Source of the DNA: a virus
Virus record (IMG/VR): IMGVR_UViG_3300045996_000823
Span: 1 to 28,309 of that record
DNA: 28,309 nucleotides
Reading direction: 5' to 3' (one strand)
In this document: one piece after another, positions 14,716 to 21,091 of the stretch
Layout of the letters: each line of letters begins with the position of its first letter
Position numbering within the stretch: position 1 is the first letter of the stretch
Position numbers and translations under genes: made by a program
The notes under the pieces: generated by a model
Seen by the model: only the letters and a program-made list of their open reading frames with translations
Database searches by the model: none
Told to the model about the DNA's origin: nothing

Positions 14716-15555
14716 TCACTTCTCCTTGGGAGCGGTGCCTGGGACGGGACCCGGTTGGACGGTCTTGGGAGCGTCTGCGGGCTTGGTCGCGTAGTCCTTG
14801 TTGACTTCCGAATTGCTGGAAGCCTGGGGCAGGGTTTTAACCGGCTCTTCCTTGGTCGGTTCACCGGGGCGCGGCTCCGACTGCTTGGACTTGGCCTTGG
14901 CCTGGACTTCCTTGCGCGCCTTGGACTCTTCCTCCAGAGCAGTTTCCTGCATGACTTCGGCGCGCGGAACCTTGCGGCTACCATACTTCTCGGCAATCTT
15001 TCCGACCGTCTCGGACTTATCGTCCTCGGGCAGCTTGACCGGCTTGGTGGCGGATTTCTTGGAGACCGTGGTATCGACATCGGGCCGCTCCGAGTATTCC
15101 TCGGTGGCGCGGATGCGACCATCGTGCTGGGGCGCGCGCGGGTCCTCGTAGTCCTTGTAGGCTTCTTGCTGGAGCGGAGCCATGCCCTGCTGGGAGCGGT
15201 CCTGACCGGCCTCGTCATGATCCGGGATGGCCTTGACCTTGTCATCCCGAAGATGGGCGTTCTGAAGCTCGTTGCGGGCCTCTTCGGAGAGCACGCGGAC
15301 CTTGTTGAGTTCCGACTGCTTGGCTCCCTCGATCTCCCGCTCCATGTCGGAGCCGGACGGAATATTGACGAGTTTGCGGATGTCCGGGTAGGGCGGCGAG
15401 GCCATGTCCGGTGTCGGGTCCTGGGCGAACTTGCTCAGTTGCCGGGCGTCCATGGCGTGGTTAAGCGGGGTGTTCTGCTTGGCGTCGTCCCGCGCCTTCG
15501 CGTCGGCCAGCGCCTCGTTCTGGCGGCGGGACCGGTTGAAACTGGTCACACTCAT
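14716..15555 (-). CDS. Charged, largely disordered late protein
   Basis: This is a 279-residue protein with ATG 15555 and AGGAG about 8 bases upstream. It is rich in Lys, Glu, Asp and Gln throughout and poor in hydrophobic residues, with Pro-rich final thirds (GEPTKEEPVKTLPQ, PGPVPGTAPKEK). Residues about 70-100 (EREIEGAKQSELNKVRVLSEE) could form a coiled coil. It follows the major capsid gene and precedes another disordered protein. I recognise no family. Possible roles are an accessory head protein or an internal DNA-binding protein, but neither is supported by a motif. Confidence 0.68.
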   Translation of the reverse strand: MSVTSFNRSRRQNEALADAKARDDAKQNTPLNHAMDARQLSKFAQDPTPDMASPPYPDIRKLVNIPSGSDMEREIEGAKQSELNKVRVLSEEARNELQNAHLRDDKVKAIPDHDEAGQDRSQQGMAPLQQEAYKDYEDPRAPQHDGRIRATEEYSERPDVDTTVSKKSATKPVKLPEDDKSETVGKIAEKYGSRKVPRAEVMQETALEEESKARKEVQAKAKSKQSEPRPGEPTKEEPVKTLPQASSNSEVNKDYATKPADAPKTVQPGPVPGTAPKEK

Positions 15556-15612
15556 GATGATTCTCCTGACCGGGATGGAAGGGGAAGGCGTCGGGACTCC
15601 GACGCGCCTCCG

Positions 15613-16596
15613 TTACGACGCAGCGCTGGTCAGGCGGTGACGGAATAGGACCATCCGGATACTTTTAGGTTCATAAACACGCTCCCACGAAGCGCCATCG
15701 GCGAGTACTGAGTTGGCCGGACCACCACCGACAGCAGCGCCGACATATCTCACACCCCTGGGATGCAGGACAAAATGCCTACGATTGATCAGGTAATCCT
15801 CTCCCGCGAGTGAATCGCGGTCAGTTTCAACCTGAGTTAGCTTCGTGCCATTGCCGTCCGCGTAACCAATTGCACCGGGGCCGAACAGGATGGTGTCGTA
15901 AACGGCGGTAGCGCCGCTGCCGGTAACCGTAACGCCATCGTCCACAATCACGCGCTTGCCCATCAGGAACGGGACACGCACAGAGCTGTCGGCAAAGGTG
16001 ACGTAGTCGATCAGGTTCAGCTTGGCGAGCTGGCTCTCTACGGCCGAGTGCATCAGAACGGCAACGACCTTGTCCTTGGAATCACCGAGCTTCTGGATGG
16101 CGTCGAGATAACCAACTGCGGTGATGGCCTGACCGTTGGCGACGCCGCTGATGTCGTGGACGTTGGCAGCCATCGAGGCCGAGGAGAACACGCCAGTCAG
16201 AATGGCCTTGGTCGTGCGCTGCATGTCACGCGCCCACCAAGCAGCAACCAGATTACCGATCACGGAAGCCGGGTCGCCACCGCTGAGGGCTGCGGCCAAC
16301 TCATTGACGCCCCACGCCTTACCACGGGCCATGACGACGGCCTGATCCTGGGCGGACGTGATCGGGTTGACGCTCAGCGCGGCACCGGTCGCGGAGAGGA
16401 CTTCCGACTCGCCGGTCAGGTCCTGCCAGAACGGCATGTTGAGGGTATTGCCGCCATCGGAGAAGAATCCGTTGAGATCCTGGACCGGCTGGACGATGCC
16501 GCTCGTCCAGAGTTCGGACAACTCTGCGGTGCGATGGACAACGTAAGGGACCCAGCGCTCGGGTACAATGATATTTGCTAGGCGTGTACTTGCCAT
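15613..16596 (-). CDS. Major capsid (coat) protein
   Basis: This is a 327-residue protein. ATG 16596 has GAGGAA six bases upstream; the frame extends upstream but with non-protein-like composition. It resembles HK97-fold phage coat proteins: an N-terminal arm with IIVPERWVPYVVHRTAELSE, an extended region GNTLNMPFWQDLTGESEVLS, a long helical segment (GDPASVIGNLVAAWWARDMQ, TTKAILTGVF), and a domain with VAVLMHSAVESQLAKLNLIDY, typical of the A-domain/peripheral region. The tail HPRGVRYVGAAVGGG is common near the C terminus of this family. It lies directly after the scaffold gene, the normal order. The long hairpin-filled leader between them may tune its expression. Confidence 0.85.
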   Translation of the reverse strand: MASTRLANIIVPERWVPYVVHRTAELSELWTSGIVQPVQDLNGFFSDGGNTLNMPFWQDLTGESEVLSATGAALSVNPITSAQDQAVVMARGKAWGVNELAAALSGGDPASVIGNLVAAWWARDMQRTTKAILTGVFSSASMAANVHDISGVANGQAITAVGYLDAIQKLGDSKDKVVAVLMHSAVESQLAKLNLIDYVTFADSSVRVPFLMGKRVIVDDGVTVTGSGATAVYDTILFGPGAIGYADGNGTKLTQVETDRDSLAGEDYLINRRHFVLHPRGVRYVGAAVGGGPANSVLADGASWERVYEPKSIRMVLFRHRLTSAAS

Positions 16597-16659
16597 GTCG
16601 ATTCCTCGGTGGGTTTCACTGGAGTAGGGAGAATCGGTGGAGGCAGTCCCACCGGGTCG

Positions 16660-16678
16660 CCGGTGCCTTCCGCACCGG
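16660..16678 (-). promoter_or_regulatory. Perfect 7-bp stem-loop in the coat-gene leader
   Basis: CCGGTGC and GCACCGG form a perfect stem around a CTTCC loop. A further 6-bp stem (CGGTGG at 16635-16640 with CCACCG at 16649-16654) lies between it and the coat start codon. Neither is followed by a T run, so they look like leader RNA structure rather than terminators. Confidence 0.45.
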
Positions 16679-16702
16679 ACGTTTCGGACACGGCTCAACG
16701 TT

Positions 16703-16733
16703 CCCGCCACCTCCCACTCAGGGAGGTGGCGGG
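16703..16733 (-). promoter_or_regulatory. Perfect 13-bp hairpin between scaffold and coat genes
   Basis: CCCGCCACCTCCC pairs perfectly with GGGAGGTGGCGGG around the loop ACTCA. It lies 20 bases after the scaffold stop on the minus strand. No U tract follows on either strand, so classic intrinsic termination is doubtful. It may protect or delimit the coat mRNA, or act as a partial terminator or processing site. Confidence 0.6.
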
Positions 16734-16752
16734 TTGTGGTCCGTGATAGGTG

Positions 16753-17619
16753 TTAGGCCGCTTTCGGCGGGTGAGTGGCGTGAACGGTCGAGCCTGCTGC
16801 GGTCGCCATGGCTTCTGCCTTAGCCATGCCTTCCTTGAGGATGTATTCAGACTGCTTGGTGAGGTTCCAGTTCTCACGGGTCCAGGGATTAACCGGGCCT
16901 CCGGGAAGATTGGAGCCGATGGCTCCCATGCCGTGCGCCCTCTCGAAGAACCAGGGGGCGGAATCGCGCAGCGTGCGGGATGCCCACTCTTTTGGCGTCA
17001 GCGGATCGACACCGTTTTCACCGAAGACGATTTCACCGTTGCGGACCAGAATCGGCACCTTCTTGTCGGACAACTGCCATCCTTCTCGGGTCGCCTGATC
17101 CAGAATGTTGGAGATGGCACCGGGAATGGCGTTGGCGGCGAGGGCCGCGTCCTGAATCGCTCGGGAGATGATGATACGCTCGTTCTCGTGGACGGCGGCT
17201 GCAAGTTCCGCTTCGCGCTTGTTGAGCGCTTCAGACAGGGCGCGGATCTGGCCTTCGCTGGCCGACTTCATTTCCTGGGTGCGCTGTTCGACAGCCTTTT
17301 CGAAGCCATCCTTCTCGATCAGGTCCTTGTCCTTGACCCGCTGGCGCAGCTTGGTCAATTCCTCGTATTCCTGGCGGAGCTTGTCAGCGTCCTCATTGAT
17401 CGTCCGGTAGACGGTCAACTGGCGTTCGAGGTCTGCCTTCTCCTTATTGAGGTTCGTGTTATTGCCACGAAACTCATCGAACTTCTCTTTGGGAACGACA
17501 TTGTCCACGAACAGGCGGAAGGTGCCGCCCTCTTCGGTTTCAGCGTAGTATTCCCGCAGGGATTCCGGGACTTTCTCAAGGCTGTCGATAACGTAGGGAA
17601 GGGGGTTTGTAGACGGCAC
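16753..17619 (-). CDS. Capsid scaffolding protein
   Basis: This is a 288-residue protein. GTG 17619 has a strong GGAGG about 8-9 bases upstream. Residues about 50-150 are heptad-rich and highly charged (NLNKEKADLERQLTVY, EELTKLRQRVKDKDL, IRALSEALNKREAELAAA), indicating a long coiled coil. The N-terminal portion has EEGGTFRLFVDNVVPKEKFDEFR, a pattern seen in minor structural/scaffolding proteins of tailed phages. The C-terminal part (PWFFERAHGMGAIGSN, WTRENWNLTKQSEYILKEG) is likely the capsid-binding part. Position directly before the coat gene fits. It probably directs procapsid assembly and leaves before DNA packaging. Confidence 0.83.
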   Translation of the reverse strand: MPSTNPLPYVIDSLEKVPESLREYYAETEEGGTFRLFVDNVVPKEKFDEFRGNNTNLNKEKADLERQLTVYRTINEDADKLRQEYEELTKLRQRVKDKDLIEKDGFEKAVEQRTQEMKSASEGQIRALSEALNKREAELAAAVHENERIIISRAIQDAALAANAIPGAISNILDQATREGWQLSDKKVPILVRNGEIVFGENGVDPLTPKEWASRTLRDSAPWFFERAHGMGAIGSNLPGGPVNPWTRENWNLTKQSEYILKEGMAKAEAMATAAGSTVHATHPPKAA

Positions 17620-17697
17620 TGAAACGACCTCCGGTCGCTGCCCGCACCCAGCTCCGCTCGGCTCGGCTCCGCGTCACTGATGGGGGACTGGTTGCAG

Positions 17698-17718
17698 AAA
17701 AACGGCCCTGAACGGCCG
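17698..17718 (-). terminator. Weak intrinsic terminator-like hairpin
   Basis: On the minus strand CGGCC and GGCCG form a 5-bp stem followed by five Ts. It lies between the stronger terminator and the scaffold start. The short stem makes function uncertain. Confidence 0.35.
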
Positions 17719-17767
17719 GTAGATCTCACCATTCTTTGGCGGACATCGGCAGAGCCGATCCGGACAC

Positions 17768-17802
17768 AAAAAAAGCCCCTGCGCCGCTGGGGGCGTGGGG
17801 CT
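17768..17802 (-). terminator. Intrinsic terminator ending the packaging/portal transcript
   Basis: On the minus strand AGCCCC pairs with GGGGCT, an inner 4-bp stem (CGCC/GGCG) extends it, and seven Ts follow. This is a typical Rho-independent terminator, placed after the gene at 17953-18243 and before the scaffold gene. Confidence 0.8.
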
Positions 17803-17855
17803 GGAACGGTGGGCATGTTCTGCTCGAAAGGCATCTTTCGAACGGAACTATACGG
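17768..17855 (-). ncRNA. Candidate short RNA (about 85 nt)
   Basis: A start near 17855 is predicted from the promoter-like pair just upstream, and the RNA would end at the terminator T run. It would hold two structures: a stem-loop at 17817-17848, with a perfect 7-bp stem TCGAAAG/CTTTCGA, GCAT-type loop and an outer GTTC/GAAC stem across a 3x3 internal loop, then the terminator hairpin. No ribosome-binding site and start pair is evident. It could equally be the trailing part of the upstream mRNA or an attenuator before the scaffold gene. Confidence 0.4.
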
Positions 17856-17860
17856 GGTGA

Positions 17861-17889
17861 TCTATACCGTCATATTCTTTTCGTTACAA
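17861..17889 (-). promoter_or_regulatory. Sigma70-like promoter candidate
   Basis: On the minus strand a TTGTAA hexamer (17889-17884) and TATAGA hexamer (17866-17861) are separated by exactly 17 bases, in the most A/T-rich part of the gap. Each matches four of six consensus positions. It would drive the short RNA or, with read-through, scaffold and coat. Confidence 0.4.
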
Positions 17890-17952
17890 GGACTTTCTAT
17901 CAAGAGATTAGCAAAAAGTTATAGGCGGCCAAACACATCCATGACCAGACGA

Positions 17953-18243
17953 TCACTCTCCCGTATCGCGCGTCAGGTCGTTGAGGTGATACGACAGCAG
18001 ACCGGCGTATTCCATATTAGAGCCTCCGGCGCAGTAATGATAGATCTGCTCGGTGCCCCGACCTGTGCTCTGTGCCAAGCAGACATATAGGACATTCGGG
18101 TTCCGGCGACCTTCCACGATATCCCGCAGAAGTTTCTCAACGGCTTCCTTCGGGGTCCACAGGGTCGAATTCCCCTCTCTTTCGGCCCGAACCTCGTTGA
18201 AACTGACGACCTTCTTGGTCCCCGTCTTGGGTTCTCCACTCAT
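17953..18243 (-). CDS. Conserved-looking small phage protein, 96 residues
   Basis: ATG 18243 has GAGGA about 9 bases upstream. The protein starts MSGEPKTGTKKVVSFNEV, has a helical middle (TPKEAVEKLLRDIVEG) and a C-terminal half with NPNVLYVCLAQS, YHYCAGGSNMEYAGLLSYH. That combination is of a type I associate with small proteins of unknown function in phage genomes. No catalytic or metal motif is apparent. It is the last gene before the terminator at 17768-17802. Function unknown. Confidence 0.72.
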   Translation of the reverse strand: MSGEPKTGTKKVVSFNEVRAEREGNSTLWTPKEAVEKLLRDIVEGRRNPNVLYVCLAQSTGRGTEQIYHYCAGGSNMEYAGLLSYHLNDLTRDTGE

Positions 18244-18267
18244 TGTTCTTGGTCCTCTTGATAAGAC

Positions 18268-18477
18268 TCAGTTCTTCGACAAGATCCGGTACATGATCTT
18301 GGGGTACTCGTTCTTCAGCTTGGCGATAACGCCGCAGCTATTGCAGTAGTGGGTGTAGAGCGGCGGAAAGCTTTCGGTCGGACCAGTGTCCGTGGACCGC
18401 ATCATGGTGCCGCGCCCGCAACGGTCGCAGGCATACTCGACGCCGTAAACCTCGATGCCGCATTCTTTTTCCGCCAT
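18268..18477 (-). CDS. Small zinc-ribbon protein
   Basis: This 69-residue protein starts at ATG 18477, whose first base is shared with the upstream stop (TGATG); a GTG one codon earlier is less likely. Two Cys pairs, CDRCG near residue 17 and CNSCG near residue 45, form a typical zinc ribbon. The rest is MAEKECGIEVYGVEY and a basic C terminus (KLKNEYPKIMYRILSKN). Such small ribbons may bind nucleic acid or protein partners. The gene lies in a cluster of three small proteins after the MuF gene. Zinc binding is likely; the role is unknown. Confidence 0.75.
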   Translation of the reverse strand: MAEKECGIEVYGVEYACDRCGRGTMMRSTDTGPTESFPPLYTHYCNSCGVIAKLKNEYPKIMYRILSKN

Positions 18478-18731
18478 CACGCCTGTTCCTGGACAACGGA
18501 CACAGCAAACTCGATCAGTTCTTCCTGCAAATCTTCCACCATGGTCAGGTCTCCCTCTGTCGGGTCTTCGCTCGGATCGAGAAGGTCGAGAATGTCTGTC
18601 AGTAGCAGATGCGCTCCGGCATAGAACGAACGTCTACATTCCTTAAGATCTTCTTCAGATGCGTTTGGAGGGATAACCCGTGACCGGTATCTCTCCCACC
18701 CCGCCGAAAGCAGTTTGGCCTTCTGCCTCAT
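18477..18731 (-). CDS. Conserved hypothetical small acidic protein, 84 residues
   Basis: ATG 18731 has an excellent AGGAGG six to seven bases upstream. The protein is helical and acidic in its C-terminal half: WERYRSRVIPPNASEEDLKE, RRSFYAGAHLLLTDILDLLD, EDPTEGDLTMVEDLQEELIEF. The RRxFYAGA segment followed by EPT/DPT-x-x-DL is a pattern I associate with small hypothetical proteins of phages of alphaproteobacteria. It is coupled to the zinc-ribbon gene downstream. Function unknown. Confidence 0.75.
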   Translation of the reverse strand: MRQKAKLLSAGWERYRSRVIPPNASEEDLKECRRSFYAGAHLLLTDILDLLDPSEDPTEGDLTMVEDLQEELIEFAVSVVQEQA

Positions 18732-18764
18732 ATCGGTCCTCCTGGCTTTTTGTCATAGGTCTGA

Positions 18765-19757
18765 TTATAGACCAAGAAGCTTTCTCGCGGTTTGATAGTC
18801 TAGCGGACCAGCATCCCGTTCCTCTCCGCGAATTTCCAGCCACACCTCTATGTCGGGTTCAGGACTTGGCCTGCCGTCGAAGTCTTCCTTTCTGATTCTG
18901 CGCTGAAGACGACCGGGCATATCAGAGAACCCATGCAGGACAGCAATCAAATGGCTGCGACAGCTCCAATGGATCGGCGGACGAGCAAATGGCAGGGTGT
19001 GACCTATTGGCACACCCTCCAAGGTCCACAGCCTCCCTGCCCTGGTTTTACAAATTTTTGTAGTAACACCGTCGAGGACGGAGATATGCTGGAAAGCCCG
19101 GAACAGTTCCGGGTGGCGCATGATGATTTCAAAGCGCACCCGGTTGGCGACGGCGTGATAGGCGCTGCGCACCAGCCCTTGGGCGTGGCGCGGTGCTGCG
19201 GAAAACAGACCTGCGGGGGAGTTGTCCTTGATCGCTCCGACCAGATCCCCGGTGCCGGGTTCCTTGCCGATCTGGGTCAGCCGCAGGGCGTCCTCCAGGA
19301 CTCGGCGGGTTCGGAACTTCATGTCGTCCGCCTGACGGTCCCACCAGTCCGGCACCGTCGCTCCGGAGATCAGCACATCCTTGCGGGCGGAGACCAGCGC
19401 AGCGCTGTCGAGTTGGCGAGACAGCCCCTTGACCAGGAGCAGCAGCGCCAGCAGGGTCGAGAGACTGTCCTGGGTAAGCGCTGCTGCGTCATTCAGGTCT
19501 GCGTTGACCTGAACCTCGATCTGCCGGTAAGCGTCCCGGATCGCCTTGTCCATCTCCTCGACCAGGGTCTCCAGGCGGGCGCGGCGGCTCCCCTCCCGGA
19601 CAACGGCGGTGGGATCGATCCGGATCACCAGAACCGCCAGTTGGTCCCTCAGAGCGTTCAGCCTTTCCAGGACGCGACCGGTACTGTTGATGGCGAGCCT
19701 ATCCAGCACCAAGCCCATTTGTATGGCTTCATCCATCAGCGCATCGGAAGCCTTCAT
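18765..19757 (-). CDS. MuF-like head morphogenesis protein
   Basis: This is a 330-residue protein. I take ATG 19757 (MKASDALMDEAIQ), with GGAAG about 8 bases upstream; an in-frame upstream start would read into the insertion element. Residues about 224-274 carry the phage Mu gpF-like signature: HISVLDGVTTKICKTRAGRL followed by the Pro-Pro-Ile-His-Trp-Ser-Cys-Arg-Ser-His block. The N-terminal half is helical. MuF-family proteins are minor head components associated with the portal and needed for head assembly or DNA ejection. The portal lies two genes upstream, as expected. No toxin-like C-terminal extension is present: the protein ends soon after the MuF domain. Confidence 0.86.
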   Translation of the reverse strand: MKASDALMDEAIQMGLVLDRLAINSTGRVLERLNALRDQLAVLVIRIDPTAVVREGSRRARLETLVEEMDKAIRDAYRQIEVQVNADLNDAAALTQDSLSTLLALLLLVKGLSRQLDSAALVSARKDVLISGATVPDWWDRQADDMKFRTRRVLEDALRLTQIGKEPGTGDLVGAIKDNSPAGLFSAAPRHAQGLVRSAYHAVANRVRFEIIMRHPELFRAFQHISVLDGVTTKICKTRAGRLWTLEGVPIGHTLPFARPPIHWSCRSHLIAVLHGFSDMPGRLQRRIRKEDFDGRPSPEPDIEVWLEIRGEERDAGPLDYQTARKLLGL

Positions 19758-19816
19758 GGAATGTGCTTCCAGGTTTTTAAGCAAAAACAGGACAGGCCAA
19801 CAGAACAAAGCTTGAA

Positions 19817-19842
19817 CATATTCAGAAAACTCTGTATATATG
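19817..19842 (+). repeat. Left-end imperfect hairpin of the tnpB element
   Basis: CATAT and ATATG, plus CAGA and TCTG around an AAAC loop, form an imperfect hairpin with a small asymmetric internal loop just before the tnpB start codon. Subterminal hairpins like this are what TnpA recognises at the ends of IS200/IS605 elements. Confidence 0.5.
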
Positions 19843-19846
19843 AACC

Positions 19847-21091
19847 ATGCAGCGCACGATTTCCATCCATCTCAAGAGCACGCCGGAACAGGACGCCATC
19901 CTGTTTCGGACGTTGGCTGGATCTCGTGACTGCTTCAACGCGGTTGCGCAGTTCGGCTGGGAAGCTAGAGAGAAAAACGGCGTTACGCTGCACAAGGCGA
20001 CCTATTATGAGCTTCGCATGCTCCATCCAACCATGCCGTCCCAACTTGTCATCTCCTCCCGCATAAAGGCGACAGAAGCGCTGAAGTCTGCTTTTGCGCT
20101 GGAGAAGAAGGGGGGCAAGGCAAGCGCCCCGCAAACTGTTCGTGGCTCCATCCGGTATGATGCTCGATCCTATCGCATGGAGGTGCAGGAAGGTCTGGTC
20201 GGGCTGACTACCGTGGAAGGACGGATCAAGTTTCCCTTCCACATTCATAACCACGCCAAACGCTGGCTCGACCGGGCAACTGGTTTCGACAGCGCGGATC
20301 TGAGTCACCGGCCTTCCGGCTGGTGGCTCAACGTCGTTGTGACTATAGATCCTCCGGAGATTGCGTCCTCTGGTCAGGTGGTTGGTGTTGATCTTGGCAT
20401 AAACAGACCCGCCGTTCTGTCCAATGGGATCTTCCTTGGCAAGCGTCGGTGGAAAGAAATCGAAAAGCGGTACTTCCGGCTTCGTCGCAAACTCCAGTCC
20501 AAAGGCAGCCAGTCGGCCAAGCGTCATCTGAAAAAGATACGCCGCAAACAGGCACGGTTTCGGACGGATTGCGACCACGTTCTGAGCAAACAGATCGTTC
20601 AGAGCGTGGAACCGGGCAGCATCATCGTCTTCGAAAACCTCACAGATATCCGTAGCCGCACCAAACAGCGGGGACGAAAACAGAGGCGCAGGCATCACTC
20701 CTGGAGCTATCGGCAAGTTAGAACCTTTGCCACCTACAAGGCAGAAGAGGTTGGAACTACCCTTGTCGGAATTGATCCTCGTCATACGTCCCAACGCTGC
20801 TCCAGGTGCGGTTTCGTGCATAAGAGAAACAGACCAACTCAGTCTGTCTTCCTATGCACGTCTTGTGGTTATGAGGTTAACGCCGACTTCAATGCTGCTC
20901 TAAACATCAAGTGGAAGTACCTTGCCGAAGCTGGCATGTCTGGCATCGGCGGGCACCCAGGCAACGTGCCTATCGTGAGGGAGGCAGAACACTCGTGTGC
21001 TTCCTCTGCTCACAAGCTGCTTACTTCATCAGGCAGCCGTTGCCAGAACCCTTTCTTGCGCGTCACGAAAAACACGGCTGAATTGCCGTAG
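19847..21091 (+). CDS. tnpB: TnpB RNA-guided DNA endonuclease
   Basis: This is a 414-residue protein starting at ATG 19847. The split RuvC nuclease is complete: Asp182 in GVDLGINRP, Glu263 in VFENLTDIR, and Asp347 in NADFNAALNI. A zinc finger sits between the last two (Cys318/321 in CSRCG, Cys337/340 in CTSCG). The N-terminal part (residues about 1-175) has the OrfB/WED-REC composition with QDAILFRTLAGSRDCFN. TnpB proteins, ancestors of Cas12, use an RNA made from the element's right end to cut DNA next to a target-adjacent motif, which helps the element persist. With the predicted right end at 21013, about 25 C-terminal residues (390-414) come from flanking phage DNA, so the native stop seems lost. 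All catalytic residues remain, so activity is plausible. Confidence 0.92.
   Translation: MQRTISIHLKSTPEQDAILFRTLAGSRDCFNAVAQFGWEAREKNGVTLHKATYYELRMLHPTMPSQLVISSRIKATEALKSAFALEKKGGKASAPQTVRGSIRYDARSYRMEVQEGLVGLTTVEGRIKFPFHIHNHAKRWLDRATGFDSADLSHRPSGWWLNVVVTIDPPEIASSGQVVGVDLGINRPAVLSNGIFLGKRRWKEIEKRYFRLRRKLQSKGSQSAKRHLKKIRRKQARFRTDCDHVLSKQIVQSVEPGSIIVFENLTDIRSRTKQRGRKQRRRHHSWSYRQVRTFATYKAEEVGTTLVGIDPRHTSQRCSRCGFVHKRNRPTQSVFLCTSCGYEVNADFNAALNIKWKYLAEAGMSGIGGHPGNVPIVREAEHSCASSAHKLLTSSGSRCQNPFLRVTKNTAELP
20900..21013 (+). ncRNA. Predicted omega RNA scaffold region of TnpB
   Basis: In this family the guide RNA overlaps the 3' part of tnpB and ends at the element's right end. Here the last 65 bases hold AGGCA/TGCCT (20959-20971) and a longer imperfect hairpin at 20981-21006 (GAGG...CCTC, ACAC/GTGT). 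The guide would be the following phage bases from 21014. The 5' boundary is a guess. Confidence 0.45.
20981..21006 (+). repeat. Right-end hairpin of the tnpB element
   Basis: GAGG pairs with CCTC and ACAC with GTGT, with AG/CT between and two mismatches, around a two-base loop. Its position a few bases before the inferred right end fits an IS605-family right-end hairpin. Confidence 0.5.

Larger units (their letters stand above)
17620..17952. other. Intergenic gap of 333 bases with regulatory signals
   Basis: No gene is supported here. The plus-strand open frame is poor in composition and mostly antisense to the gene on its right. The gap holds, on the minus strand, a promoter-like pair, a stem-loop, a strong terminator and a weaker one, then a G/C-rich stretch with repeated GCTCGGCTC-type words and the scaffold ribosome-binding site. 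The part from 17870 to 17952 is noticeably A/T-rich compared with its surroundings. Confidence 0.6.
19781..21013 (+). mobile_element. IS605-family (IS1341-like, tnpB-only) insertion
   Basis: A single tnpB gene flanked by imperfect hairpins, opposite in strand to all neighbours, lies in what would be a gap of roughly 20-30 bases between the methyltransferase and MuF genes. No tnpA transposase is present, so it would need one in trans. I place the left end after TTTTTAA (19780) and the right end after TCAC (21013), because joining the flanks then gives a sensible methyltransferase end. The boundaries are inferred and could be off by several bases. As usual for this family, no target duplication or terminal inverted repeats are expected. 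Confidence 0.65.

Noticed and set aside
17680-18090. Plus-strand open frame of 136 codons in the intergenic gap
   Set aside because: It runs through the minus-strand terminator and into the 96-residue gene on the other strand, and the product has no sensible domain; the A/T-rich part explains its hydrophobic stretch.
19754-20821. Minus-strand open frame of 355 codons over tnpB
   Set aside because: tnpB on the plus strand has a full set of catalytic and zinc-binding motifs, so the antisense frame is a by-product, although it would agree in strand with neighbouring phage genes.
19781-21013. A tnpA (Y1 transposase) gene in the insertion element
   Set aside because: No frame of about 130-150 codons with the HUH and Tyr motifs exists near tnpB; the element is tnpB-only.
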